Positions 11,861-23,430 of a stretch of DNA of 64,000 nt are shown here, piece by piece (positions within the stretch are counted from its first letter, which is position 1; every line of letters begins with the position of its first letter). The notes below the pieces were generated by a model. The model did not search any database and was not told the DNA's origin. It saw only the letters and a list, made by a program, of their open reading frames with translations. The translations under genes and the position numbers were made by a program. This stretch comes from Dactylellina haptotyla (lineage: Eukaryota; Ascomycota; Orbiliomycetes; Orbiliales; Orbiliaceae): NCBI GenBank assembly GCA_031310005.1, contig CM062386.1:744001-808000 (forward strand). Reading direction: 5' to 3'.

Positions 11861-13125
11861 TCAGTCGCTATCATCATCACTACCGTAGGCAACCAGCGGT
11901 CCCCCGCCCGTTACCTTCTCCGCGATCTTGACGTTGCTGCTGCCCTGTGTTTTCTGGGCATAGGCCTTTAAAGCGGCTAGCGTACTTCCGGATAGGATGC
12001 TTCCTTTCGATTCTTCTTCCGCTGGGGCTTCTATTAAACCAGCCCTTTCTAAACCTTCAACCTCATAACCCTGTCTTCCAACGGGGTTGACGGCGTCTGC
12101 TCCCCTGTTATACCAGATTTCTTCTGGTGCTTCGTATCCCTGTAGCCCGAATCCACTCTCCATCTTCCGCCTCTTCCTAGCCTCTGGATCCTTGCCTTCC
12201 AGTTCCGCGATATACTCCGCCGGAAGCGCTTTTCGAATAGCTTCAGCAGCTTGTTCCTCTATTCTTCTTTTGTCACGTGCTTGTGCTAGCGGGTTGGGAT
12301 CTACTGTTGCCCATCTGACGTTCAAGATCTCGTTGTGGTCGAGGGATTGATGCGCCATTGCTTCCTTCGCGAACTGCGCATTGGCTTCGTTGGTGTAGGT
12401 TACGAATGCGACGCCGCGGGAGTTCAGCACTCGTACTATCAAACAGAACTCTTGTTAGCATATCGTTTCTACGCTTATAATTTGAACTTAAGAAAGGGCT
12501 ACCGACTTCTCTCAACCTGCCCCCATTCCGCGAAATGCCTCGCCACAATCTCCTCAATGTCGTCCGTGACGTGTATCCGCCCGATATACAACGTCCTATT
12601 CTGCCTCATAAAACTACCGACACCGCCCATATCGTCTCTATAATCCGAATGCTTGTCTCGTCCAAAGGCGTCGATATTCGGATTGAACATGTCGTGAAGG
12701 GTAGGAAGTCGGTGGAGGTACTCGCACTCGTGACCATGCGGACACAGACCGCGGGCGAAGAAGAGACAGAAGAACGATCCGGGGACTCGATCCGCCTTCG
12801 TATACCCCGAATCTTTGGCGATATTGCAACGGCCTTCCGCGTGGTGTTTCGAGATGTACTTATCCTCTCGATCACCACCGGACCATTTGTTGTACCAGAT
12901 GTTCCAGACGGTACCGGTTTGTTGAGGGATCTCGCCGGGCTTGAAACTCGCTTTGTCGACTTGAGGTCTCGCGGGGCGCCGCCGCTTCTTGGTAGGCGCG
13001 ACGGTTGTGTCTTTTGATTTTACGGCTACTGCATTGTCTTTCGATGCCTCCGCGGCCGTGTCTCCCTGCGCGTCATAGTCGGGTTGGGGCGGCAGTGTGT
13101 CGACGGTCGTGTCGACGTCTGCCAT
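11861..13125 (-). CDS. CWC2: pre-mRNA-splicing factor Cwc2
   Basis: Cwc2 (human RBM22) binds U6 snRNA and the intron in the NineTeen complex and helps form the spliceosome active site. Two exons fit: 13125-12507 and 12435-11861, joined through a 71-nt intron with an unusual GTCGGT donor, giving 397 residues. Visible parts are a basic N-terminal region with KKRRRPARP, the Torus region, a CCCH zinc finger (C-x7-C-x5-C-x3-H) in FCLFFARGLCPHGHECEYLH, and an RRM whose RNP2 is LYIGRI and RNP1 is GVAFVTY; the intron interrupts the RRM. The C-terminal tail is acidic and ends GSDDDSD. The donor site is the least certain point. Confidence 0.93.
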
Positions 13126-13506
13126 CGTGTCGAATGTAGAGGGTTTTGTTATTGAGAGGTCTAGTAGCGCTTATGCTGGAGGGAGGCGATTCGATGATCT
13201 AGGCGAGTATATATCGGTGGGATGTAAGGTTGATGGTCACGGTTCAAATTATTAAGCTTGAAATCGAAGGGAGCACGAGGAAGCACCCAAGCCTAATCCG
13301 GGTCGCTGCCAAAACCCAACACCAACACATATACATATTCGAACATTCTACAACTACATAACCAATTCAGGTGCTGGAATACTTGTGGTGAATTGATAAG
13401 GCAACTAAGCCTTATAACCAAGATACTTCGTCATCTCAAATAAATTACACAATTTTCTTTTGCCAAAACAGTGTTCCAAATTGGTTTTTAAAGAACTCCT
13501 CATGCG
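13126..13506. other. intergenic, CWC2 promoter
   Basis: 5' flank of CWC2 (minus strand). No gene seen. Confidence 0.5.
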
Positions 13507-14012
13507 CTAAGAACCGCGGTATCCGGTGTCTTTCAATTTCAGCTTCTTGTTCAAATACGACAAATACGCTGAACCCAGCTGTTCAAATATACTTGGAATT
13601 GGCATATTGTTCTGTTTCCCTTCTAATATAAGAGAGTCCATTTATAATATATGTGACTACTACAAACATCCTTGGGTTTTCGAAAGGACAATGTCTTGCG
13701 GCGTTGAGTACCGGTACCATTTCATCGCCACGCTTTGTATTCCGATACGTCCATCAAAAAGGTTCAGAACATGGGAGAAATCTCAAATGCTCTAGCAAAA
13801 GTCATTTTAGAAATATATAAAGCGTTCTACACAGAACCTTCCCTTCGACTATCGCATGCATATATTTGGCTTATAGTTTCTCTCATATGGCTTCGATTAT
13901 CATTCTCTAGCTCTGAGAATAACGCTGGTATCTGCATGGCGCTCTGGGATTTCGCTTTCAGTATATTCCAATCCCATGTCTTCCCATACTTCACTGACAT
14001 AATAGTTAACAT
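13507..14012 (-). pseudogene. coding-like block, unidentified, possibly intron-rich or decayed
   Basis: Three minus-strand open pieces look protein-like and have splice-like ends. One covers 14012-13837 and reads KYGKTWDWNILKAKSQSAM near its start. One at about 13795-13672 includes FDGRIGIQSVAMKWYRYSTP. One ends at a TAG at 13507 and reads FEQLGSAYLSYLNKKL. They can be joined in phase only with non-ideal splice sites. No family is recognised. It may be the 3' part of the gene at 14288-15190 or a separate relic. Confidence 0.25.
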
Positions 14013-14287
14013 TTTCTCTAATAGTTACAGATTGTTAAGATATCCTTAGTTGTAGTGAAAGCCAGCCGCAATCCGTGCCCACTGGTTATTCCTCATGTCT
14101 TTTGCAGTTATTGATCTTTGTTGGCTTTCTCATCCATTTCTGCTTTGCTGCTTTTACCAACTGCGGCGGTGGTACTTTCTAGGATTGCGTAATATATATC
14201 AAGTCACCAGACACCAGCTGTCGCGTTTTATGCCATACTCTTCAGCTGTTTGTGTAGAAGGCAACCTGTTACTTCTCTGTGTTTAAA

Positions 14288-15190
14288 TTATGGGCTGCTG
14301 GTATCCCAGAACCAGCCTACTTTGAAAGCTCTATCGTCGGTGGTCCCACCTTCGTCGGAAGGCTCGACATATTGGTTCAGGGGATCGATATTTCGGCCTA
14401 GTAGTGTTTTACCATTGTTTTGACGAGCTAGGTTCTCTGTCTGACTCGGGCTACTGTGGTACAGTGGCCATATTTGTGGTGCGAAATGACATTTTACGTA
14501 TTTAATCTCCATCAATATTTAGTCCAGCTCTTGATTGTCTATGTAGTGATATACAGCGTTCCATCTGCGGCCTTTCCTGCCGACTGGGTTCGGATTTAGA
14601 GAAGCAGGTAGTCCACATTCTAAGAACTTGAAGGACAGAAACTCAGGAGACTGGTATCGAATAAGTTCTATAAAAATTAGCGAAATCTCGGGGAAATAGT
14701 CGGAGTTTCATAACCTGTATTCAGGAATTCGAGAGGCTGTAGCCATGAGACTGGCTTATCCTTCTCTCCTAGCCATTGCGACAATAGGTCGATGTTATAT
14801 TTAATTTCAAGAATTAGTTTGCGATAGCTTTGTAGTCCCCCGCTATATATATAAGCTGTATCTTAAGTAGTTATGAGGTATTTAAGGAATATAAAGAAGT
14901 AACAGTTCAGAGGGAAACCTGGTGGTATTTATATAATTTCTTCCCCGTGCTATCTAGATAGGACTGTATTCCATGGAAGCCGATAAAGTGTCCAGCTATT
15001 TCCAGGGACTTCATGTATAGAACATCAGCTGAGCCTAGTAGATATGTGAATTTTATTTAAACGCTACTAGAGAGATCCAGGTACTGTAACTACAACCAAT
15101 CGCTTCTACGAGCATAGGCTGAGGGCCACGGAAGCTTCTGTGGTCTTTCAGAAAATGGCAACGGTTTCTACAGATGGGGAAAGAATATTC
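14288..15190 (-). CDS. hypothetical intron-rich gene, no long ORF
   Basis: No long ORF exists here, yet exons with good splice sites can be read on the minus strand. Three join in phase: 14842-14715 (reads SYRKLILEIKYNIDLLSQW), intron 14714-14668 (47 nt with gctaat branch site), 14667-14555 (YQSPEFLSFKFLECGLP), intron of 48 nt, then 14506-14288 ending in TAA. Further upstream, 15190-15097 and 15034-14919 join in phase across a 62-nt intron (reads EIAGHFIGFHGIQSYL). The link from 14919 to 14842 is out of phase with the sites I can see, so either an exon is missed or the gene is damaged there. No family is recognised and the start is unknown. Confidence 0.45.
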
Positions 15191-15519
15191 CCTCTAGAAC
15201 TTCCTCACAGCACCCGGTCTCTGATAAATCAAATTCCCGTTCATCACGAAAGTTCCGATCACAAAATTATAGCACCAGAAATGATAATATAAACAACTTC
15301 TAAAGGTTGTCTTTCGATATCAAATTCCACACCTCTAGTCATCCCACATATAGGCTCCGACGGAAGGAAGAAAAGAATAAAATGAAAATGCAAAGTGGTA
15401 TGTACAGCAGATATCACATGATAAGAAGAAGAAAGAAAACACTGATAATAAAATCACCGATCCATAGAAAAAGGAAAAACAATCAATGCCTATTTGGCGG
15501 TTGGATGTGTCGAAGCTGC
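15191..15519. other. intergenic
   Basis: AT-rich spacer and 3' flank of the seryl-tRNA synthetase gene. A further open piece on the minus strand around 15200-15280 could be an upstream exon of the preceding gene, but I could not place it. Confidence 0.4.
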
Positions 15520-17145
15520 CTAAGCCTTCTTTCCAACGACCTTGAGCTGTTGATTCTTCTTCTTCTCGCTGGTGGAGTCCTTTGGCAGTTCCTTTGTGAA
15601 TGGTAGGAATTCAGGGTTGCCCGGCAGATACTTCCTCAGAACCTCAGGAACGTTGAAGCCCTATCGCGCTGTTAGTCGTCTATCTTTTACATATAAATTA
15701 TGTGGAAATATTACCTCTGGTGTCTGATAGTTCTCAAGAATACAGCACATAGCTCTCTCTGTCGCCGTCAAAGTCGAGTTCAAGCAGTGGACGTACTTCT
15801 TGATAGAATCGGTCTGCGTCTTCGCACCATATCTGATATCCAAGCTACGGCTCTGGTAATCCGTGCAGTTGCTGCAGGAGACCAACTCCTTATACTCGCG
15901 CTGGAACGGGAACCACGCTTCTAGATCGAACTTCTTCGCTGCAGCGTTATTCAGCGCACCGCTGACGATGGCGACAACGCGGTACGGGATCCCGAGCGAT
16001 TGGTAGAATTCCTCGGAGTACTTGATCATGTTTTCGAATTCCTCCCAAGACTTCTCCGGGTCGCAGAGGACAAACTGCTCAACCTTCTCGAACTGGTGGA
16101 CACGGAAGATACCCCAGGCGTCCTTGCCGTGGGAGCCTGCCTCGCGACGGTAGCAGCTGGAGAAGCCGGCATATCGTTTCGGGACGTCTTTGGTGGTGAA
16201 CCATTCGTCGGCGTGGAGGGCTGAGATGGGCTGTTCCGAAGTTGCGATAAGGTATTTCTCGTCGTCGCCGTCGACGACCTTGTAGAGTTCCTCGTCGAAT
16301 TGCTCGAGTTGTGCGGTTTTCGCCATGTATTCCTTGTTCATGAATTGCGGGGTTGAGATGGGGGTGTAGCCTTTGTTCATGAGGAATTCGAGGCCGTAGT
16401 TGATGAGGGCCTGGTTGAGGAAGAGACCCCAGTGCTTCAAAAAGTAGCCACGGTGGCCGACAATCTTGGCGCCACGTTCGGGATCGTAACCGTCCAGTCT
16501 TGTGAGAACCTCGTGGTGGGAGAGGAGGCCCTCTTTTTCGGCTTTGAAGTCTTCGTTATCGGGCCATTGTCTTATTAAAGCGTTGTTGTCTTCGTTATCG
16601 CTGATGGGGACGCTGTCGTGGACGAGGTTACCGATCGTTCGGAGCTTGCGATTCAGGTCTACTTCGGCATCTTTGGCGATGTTTTCGAGGTCCTTCTTCG
16701 TCTTTTCCAAGTCGGCCTTCTGCTGGAGCAGTGGTGCCATCTTTTCTTTGTCCTTTGCGGGGTGGTAATGTTAGGGAGTTTTCGTCTGGGTTTATTTCAA
16801 TATGAGAAGATACGCACTCCCTTGCAAGCCTTGATTTCCTTCTGAACGTCATTAATCTGTGCACCATGCTGCGTGACAGCATATGTAGCTACGATCCCAC
16901 TCCAATTAGCACCCACGGTCTCCGAAGTATCTCAAGCAGTTTGTGTGTACCTTTTCTAGAAGCCTGATAGAGAGCGATGATGACATCGACATCCTCGACA
17001 GGCTTGCATCTTCTCTTCTGCGATTCGCGAATGGCTTCTGGGTCGCCACCACGTTCCTGCTCTGGGATTAGTAAATATTCCAGAGAAGCGTGGAATGTAG
17101 AAGAAGCGGTGTCCGTACGGTAATGAAGGAGATTATATCGAGCAT
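15520..17145 (-). CDS. SES1: cytosolic seryl-tRNA synthetase
   Basis: Charges tRNA-Ser with serine in the cytosol. Five exons fit in phase: 17145-17119, 17059-16951, 16888-16818, 16752-15715 and 15660-15520, giving 461 residues (yeast Ses1 has 462). The first exon encodes only nine residues (MLDIISFIT) and is followed by the conserved [16 protein letters not shown]. The N-terminal coiled-coil arm continues across exons 3 and 4. Class II motif 2 is visible in the segment [22 protein letters not shown], and [18 protein letters not shown] carries the motif 3 region. The C-terminal Lys-rich tail is usual for eukaryotic enzymes. Transcription diverges from NDUFB2, with 559 bases between the start codons. 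Confidence 0.96.
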
Positions 17146-17704
17146 TTTGGCAGTTTTTCGTTGAAGATTTCTAGCTGAGCGTATAACAGTTGCAAACGTT
17201 AGATCGTCAGAAGACCAACAGAGGATTGAATATTTCGCGCAGATAACGAGATAAACGTACCTTATCGGGAGGTATTTAAATCGTATGACTTCCAATCCGA
17301 GGGAGACTACACGGTAAAAGCGCGATCGATATCTCAATTGAACGAAGCAAGATTCCGAGAGTTTGAGTGTTTAGATGGACGAACAGAGAAAGAGAAGAAG
17401 AGGCGGAGGGGCCAGCGAGTCCCCACCAAAACGGAGGGGCAGCAACACCGCAACGACTCATTCTGCAACGTTGACTCAAACCGATTACCCGCGCGGCTGT
17501 TTTTACCCGCCGCAGCCAATCCCTCCGCCGCCATTTGAGAACCAAAGCAAGCCAACCTCCGAAAGCACAACCACACCACCCGCGACCCAGTCCATCCCAT
17601 CCGATACAAAGCCGACACATCGAAGAGCAGGTACAGATACATATATACTGAGCAGTCACATCTATCGCCGAATACACGCTAACTTGCTTCACAGATCTCT
17701 CACA
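17146..17704. promoter_or_regulatory. divergent promoter region SerRS / NDUFB2, with a leader intron
   Basis: Shared upstream region of two divergent housekeeping genes. On the plus strand a likely 5'-leader intron runs 17631-17694 (GTACAG ... CTAAC ... CACAG) and ends 10 bases before the NDUFB2 start. A long open frame at 17375-17704 is compositionally biased and probably leader rather than coding. Confidence 0.5.
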
Positions 17705-17954
17705 ATGGCCGGCGGACACGGTGGACACCCAATCCACATCCACCCGGTTCGTCCTCTCTACCGAATCGCAGCCACAGGCCTCGGCGCCAGCATGTGGTTC
17801 TTCGTACGTCCATCTTCCATAACCCAATTCAAGGATCTCCAAGAGTCGGAGTAGGGCGAATCAGCTAACGGAAATTGCGGTGGGACAGTTGATGTACAGA
17901 GCAAAGAAGGACGGTGCGGTCCTGCTCGGCTGGAGACACCCGTTCGAACACTAG
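17705..17954 (+). CDS. NDUFB2: NADH:ubiquinone oxidoreductase subunit NDUFB2-like
   Basis: Small accessory, single-pass membrane subunit of mitochondrial complex I. Exons 17705-17803 and 17889-17954 give 54 residues. The start MAGGHGGHPIHIHP, one hydrophobic segment (YRIAATGLGASMWFFLMY) and the C-terminal GWRHPFEH match the NDUFB2/AGGG pattern, which usually ends in a HPW/F-[DE]-H motif. The intron is 85 nt. The short length is usual for fungal versions. A leader intron is likely just upstream. Confidence 0.85.
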
Positions 17955-18445
17955 ATATCCTCGATTCGACTGCTGTGAGGTATTGGTTTCTTGCTGAAAA
18001 TCAATTGCTGTTCAGCATCCGACCCCCTTCGACACGAATCAACGTGACGGGTATCTCCGGTATCTTTTGTACATTTAGACCGCTAGCGTTGTATAAAGAA
18101 TTTAAAGCCATATTCAACTACAAGTCTATCAGATTGAACCAGATCACAATCTAAAAAACTGGTATATATGCAACATTTTAATTTGTGTGTATATATCGTG
18201 CAATCCAATCAAGTTAATGCGCCATGAATCCGTACCGGAGCATTGCACCGACAATCAAGAAATATAAAGAAAAAAACAGTCATACCCAACATGTACATGC
18301 TCGTAGCGATCCGCCCGTGTAAGCTATATAATAAACAGCCAGAAAAGAAACAAGAAAGAAAACATCTCGCCCATCCGGCACATCCTAACCCATTACATCC
18401 TTAAAAAATAAGCGAATGAGGAAATAAAAAGAAAGGAAGAAACTT
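17955..18445. other. intergenic between convergent genes
   Basis: AT-rich 3' flanks of NDUFB2 and RVS161. No gene seen. Confidence 0.5.
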
Positions 18446-19501
18446 TTATGCACCACCCGCAATGCTCAAATCCCGAATCTCCTGTAATACCTGCTCGACC
18501 CTGGTATCCAGATGCCCCGCTGCGTACTCTTCTCTCGTGTTCGCGTCTAAATACTGCTGCACCTGGGCCATCCGCGAGTACGCCTCCGCGCAAAACCGCA
18601 GCTGGATCTTTACAAGCGCCTCGAATGACGGATCGAGGTACGGCACTCGCAGCTCGATCAGCTTGGGCAGCTCGGTTTGAAGTTGTTCGTTAAGCGCTTC
18701 GTAGATCTCCTTGGCCATCGATGCTTCTTTTTCCGCCTATGATAATAACAGAATTCCAGTTAGACAACAGGACAGGGATATAGCATGTATTTTCTTGGTT
18801 TTAATATTGTCAGCTTACCCTCGGTAATTTCGTCGGGTCGTTGTCGGGTTTCTCGACCAGCTTCTTGACTTTACTCCGCATCGCATCGTAGTCAATCAGT
18901 TTGTTATTCCGTTTCTTGATGCCTGTTTGTGTGTAACCGTCCACGTCAGCTACAGGATCCATACCCCTAAATTTTCTGAAGGCAGCAGGAAAAGGAGCGT
19001 ACACTCGTTGATGTCGGGAAAGTAAGCACAAAACCTCGTAATGGGCTCCAACACCGTCGTCCGGTAGGGCCCATCGAGCGCCTTGATGGTCTCCACATCC
19101 AATTCCTCGACCGCCTGTTTGTAACTCCTGCTAACTCCGTCTCTGGCCCCGCTATCTCCGTAGAAGGAGTCGATAGTCTCCGCGATTCTCATCTGCGAGG
19201 CCGTCATGGCTCTTAGGGAGTCGAGGTATCCCTTGGCTTCTTTCTGGAGATTGTTGGCCGCGGCCTCCATGACGCGGAACCGACGTTCTTCGACTTCATA
19301 TTCGCGGTCGTTGGTGCGGTCGATCTGGCCGGCCTTCATCATCACCTGGGTCGTTGCCCGGTTGACGGTTTTCTTGAAGCCTATAGGCATATTTATTAGA
19401 TATAAATCAAATAGTCATGTTTTGTTTTAATGTTTCATCCCGTGACCTTGTTCCTGCAGCGGGATGGGATGCGGGATTGGCGGCTTACCTGCCCAACTCA
19501 T
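18446..19501 (-). CDS. RVS161: BAR-domain protein, Rvs161/amphiphysin type
   Basis: N-BAR protein that senses and bends membrane at endocytic sites, usually as a heterodimer with Rvs167. Four exons fit: 19501-19489 (13 nt, MSWA plus one base), 19380-19003, 18922-18819 and 18736-18446, giving 261 residues (yeast 265). The start MSWAGFKKTVNRA matches the family's amphipathic N-terminal helix. Further marks are EYEVEERRFRVME, LQKEAKGYLDSLRAMTASQ and KKRNNKLIDYDAMRSKVKKL. The second intron was placed so that NECIKKRN is restored, as in relatives. There is no SH3 domain, which separates it from Rvs167. Confidence 0.94.
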
Positions 19502-20525
19502 GTTTGCGGTAGTGAATGGGATCGATGCGTAGATCTAACGTGGGCGAGGAGGAGGAACAGGTGGAGAGAGGGAGCGATGGTCGGATCTGAGAGGGAGCTG
19601 AGGGAGGGAGGCTGCTCCGCTTTGAGCTGGAATGAGAAGAGCGAACGAGGCTGGTGGCTGTTGGCTGGTTGGTGCGAGTGTGGCCTCGTGGGATAACGTT
19701 GTTGCGGTGCGGCCAAAGTGTTGTCGGCGGGGTGGAAGTGTTGGCCTGACGTTGGAAGCGGGCGGACCGGATAGCGATGAGAGGAAGCGTCTGGATGAAA
19801 GAGAGGAATGAAGGAAGGAAGGAAGATGCAGTCAGCTGGGCGGGTTTGGATCATTAATTAGCACGGGCGAAGGTGTTTCTCGGAATCCGGAAACATGACA
19901 AGAAAACACAAGTCAGCCAAGCTCCAAGCGGCGGTGGTCGGTGACGTTGACCCCGGCACTCAGCCACCAGCTCGAGCCCGAATCGAATCCCACCGCAGAA
20001 GAGGGGCGCAGGGGGGAGGCGGATGACGAGGAAGCCGAACGTCTGGGTGGCCGAGAATTTCGAATACGGATCTCACTGCATGCTCTTATCCAGTCGGACC
20101 TCAGTTCCGAAAGGCGACCGCATCAATTCATTCATTCGAGGGAGATATAATAACCAAACTGTTCCGTTTTATTCCTTTTGTTTGCAATGCTCGTGGCCGA
20201 ATCCACATGGTGCGCAACCTGCCAAAAACCCCTTCCAGCGACGCCTGTAGCCAAACTAAAAAAATATAGAGTCCACACGAAGAATAATCATATATACAAA
20301 AAGCACGTCGCTCACGCTATTACCGCTGGAGGTTCTGTTTCTTTTTCTTCTTCTTTCTCTGTTGTTCATAAAGATATGAGCACTTTTTTCATCCTCTCTG
20401 GTGTCTTCCCTGATGCGGACCGGACGAGGAGATTATTAAAACGAAAGTTTGTAAACCCTGTCGAGGGATGATTACACTACCAGTGTATCTATAGAACATA
20501 TCCCAGTAGTTGTTTCTGTCGTCTT
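19502..20525. other. intergenic, RVS161 promoter and AMPK beta 3' flank
   Basis: GC-rich purine/pyrimidine-biased stretch at 19540-19860 directly upstream of RVS161, then AT-rich sequence. No gene seen. Confidence 0.5.
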
Positions 20526-21815
20526 CTACTCATCTGCCGTAGATGTGGCTTTGTAGAGAATGGTACTGACGTACTAGATTTTAAACAATCAGTTAGTATT
20601 CAGAATGTCAATATAGAAAAGAAAGAAAAACGAGTGCCAACACACCTTCTTCCTATACCTGGTTGTGGCGCTGATGGCCAACACCTGGTTCCTGATCGAA
20701 CTCGTCGCCAAATGGTTCAAGACGACGTGGTTCGGGATCGGCAAGACGCTGCTGTCGTCCCGTATCGTGTTCGCACCGTTCAAAATCACCTTGCTAAGGA
20801 TCATGGGCAGCGACGGGGGAGGCGGTAGTTGCGAATCAAAGCTTCGACCGTACTGTTCCTGCTTCTCCTCGAGATCCTCCAAGAAGGCAGGGATGACAGA
20901 GGTGTACCGACGAGGGGGCACGATCTGAGCTTGGATGAACGAGTTGTTGGTGCTGTTCAGCATGTTCTGCGGAAGGTCTGGAGCCCTCTCAGCCGAGTGG
21001 GTGGACAATTGGCGTTCCAGCGGGGGCATATCATCCGCGATAACCTCGATATAGTTCACCAGGATCCCGGCGGCGTCGACAGCGGTGGGGTAGACGTCCG
21101 AGGTCCTCATCTGCCCGTCAACCAGGAACTTGAGGTGATGGGTGCCAGGCGGTAACGGGACGACGGTGGACAGATGGCCCTCACTTCTAGTGAGCTTGAA
21201 CTTCTTCTTCCAGCCGGAGAACGTGCCCGTGACGTAGACCTTTTTGCCGCCCTCGGTCCATTCGATGGTGGTGGGGACGGCCTTTGTGTCATCAATGTTC
21301 ATTTCATCGAGCTCGACGGTGTCAACGGTTGTGGCGCTGCCAAAGCTGTTCCTCCGGCGGGAGGGCGCCGGCACGTCGACGCTGATGATTGTGTCAATCT
21401 TGTCGGGGATGTTGGGGTCCTGGATCATCATCTTGGGGACCGAGGTGCCAGAGACATCCATGCCGCGCGGGGGCGACGAGTTGGAGGAGGGGGTGGTGGA
21501 GATGCTGAGGTCCAGCAGCTTTTCAGTCGCGGAGACGGTGGACGCGGTGCTGGTGCCGCGGGCGGCGGGGATGGCGGCACTGAGCAGCAGTTCGTGATCC
21601 TGGGTGGTGGAGGTGGTGGGCGCGGCCTTGAGGGGCGTGGCAGCGGAGAGGCTGTTCTTGCGTTGAGGCGGGCGGCGGGTATGGTGGGTGCCGGAGTGGG
21701 GGAAGTGCGGATGGTGGTGATGGTGGTGGGCCCTGTCTTTATCGGACCTGGACGAGCCGGAGCTGCCAGCGGACTGGCCGGCCTGGCCCTCCTGCTGCGA
21801 CTGAGCGTTTCCCAT
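20526..21815 (-). CDS. AMPK/SNF1 kinase beta subunit (Gal83/Sip2 type)
   Basis: Scaffold subunit of the energy-sensing SNF1/AMPK kinase. Exons 21815-20646 and 20573-20526 give 405 residues. I start at MGNAQS because it is an N-myristoylation signal typical of beta subunits; an upstream in-frame Met at 21908 would bury it. A disordered His- and Ser-rich N-terminus (a run of six His) is followed by the CBM48 glycogen-binding domain (TTIEWTEGGKKVYVTGTFSGW ... HLKFLVDGQMRTSD) and the C-terminal ASC domain that binds the alpha and gamma subunits (IPAFLEDLE ... PNHVVLNHLATSSIRNQVLA). The last exon adds YVSTILYKATSTADE, the conserved end. Location would be cytosol, membranes and nucleus. Confidence 0.94.
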
Positions 21816-23430
21816 CTCGCGGGCCGGGAACGTGGGCGATGCACGGTGATGTAGACGGTTTACCTTCTCCGCTCCTGCGTGCGTGCGTACGGATGTGGGT
21901 GTGTGCACTTAGTTTGGGGAGAGGTTGGAGGAGAGGAAACGGCGTGGTGTTGGTCCGTTGTTGCACCGCAGGCCAGCAGCTCCAGCTCCAGCTCCCCTGG
22001 CAGCATGCTATTATTACGGGCAGTATACAGCTAGCTACAGCGCACGGGCCTTGGCACCTTCCCCCGTTCGACCCTCGACCGAATTGACATCTATCACATT
22101 TTAACTACGCCCGTCGTATTTTTTACAGCTGGTTTCCTCGCTGGGTGCGTGTTTTATATAACCAGACCTGCCGAGTTGCATGCACGTTTGTGCCGTCGCA
22201 ACTTACCACACACCCAACACACCCAGAACCTCGCCGTAAGCAACCGATATATCAACGATATTAGGAGGAAACATGAGTCGTTCCCACGTTATTTCTAAAC
22301 ACACTGGCCCGTTTATCTGACGTAGAAACTGTTTATGGCGTATTCGTTTTCCCTTCTCCCACTCAACCGAACAATTCACTCAAAAATGCCAGAAATACAG
22401 TCTCGTTTGCTAAATTGTCGATTATCTAAACGCCCCCACACCGTCCCCCACATTCAACTAGAGACAATACAGACAGCTAGCACCCAGCACTAACGAACCA
22501 TACTATCTCGAGAGTTCAGATCCTGATATCGATTGGGAAATAGTTGGCTTCTAATTGAGAGACTTGCGGGCCTGGAGGTCAAAAAACGGAATTCTGATGC
22601 AATTTGCAAGACGGACGGTGATTTCGGACATCACATAAGGATATATATGCAAAATATAGGAGGAACAAACGCAGCTCAATAAGACCCGCGAAGCATGATG
22701 CTCATCTATAAACGGTAATTCATCCAGCGATTCTTTCAGTAAATCTACAAAATGTCTCTGCAAACTATCAAATAAGCATAGAAGGCATCCAACAAGACAA
22801 TACACACTTGAAACAGTGCAATCCAGTACCGCGGTACCGGTCCACCAGGCTGCAGACCCTGATTCAACACCATGATCATATTTGTGCCACCGCATATTAT
22901 TATTATTGTCTCACACGCCCAACACGTGTACCTGTGCACTCTCATCGACAGATGTGAGCAGAAGCCTCCGGCAATTCTTTCTTTATACATTATATTGCAT
23001 TACAACAAACGGTGGGGAGTAAACATTGAAATTTCTTTCTCGTTTATAGGTATCAAGTGCCACGAGTTGAACCATATCCTATTAAGCGACAGGAACGCTT
23101 CATATCCAGCATCGACTACTCACAACATAGACCTATCAAACTACTTCTCCAAGCCAATTCTGTATTCCTTTGATATGTTAGCTTCTCGCGATATTATATA
23201 TGGCAACATAGTTGAGCAAAAAGGGCTCATATTCCCAAAAATACGACTTGATTCAGCCTGAGAGTCGTGTCTTATAAGAGCACTAGTTACTATTCCTAAA
23301 AACCTAATAATGTTTGATATGTTCGGTTTCTACGCATATGTCTTCCTTTCTCTTCCAGAGTCTCGAATTCCTCGAGAAAATCGCCTTATATTCAGTTACA
23401 TCTCAATACGAAAGGGAAGCGTATTTTAAC
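21816..23430. other. intergenic
   Basis: Promoter of the AMPK beta gene on the left. On the minus strand an open frame at 22990-22745 has some protein-like character (hydrophobic, with the stretch PRYWIALFQVCIVLLDAFY), but no family or splice context supports it, so it is not called. Confidence 0.4.

Noticed and set aside
17375-17704. Long N-terminal extension of the NDUFB2 frame
   Set aside because: The added sequence is low-complexity, not found in the family, and contains a likely leader intron ending just before the family start.
21174-21854. 226-codon plus-strand frame antisense to the AMPK beta gene
   Set aside because: Gly/Val/Arg-rich shadow of a GC-rich coding strand; the minus strand has the CBM48 and ASC domains.
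22745-22990. Minus-strand frame with a hydrophobic stretch
   Set aside because: Some protein-like character but no start context, splice partner or family; too weak to call.
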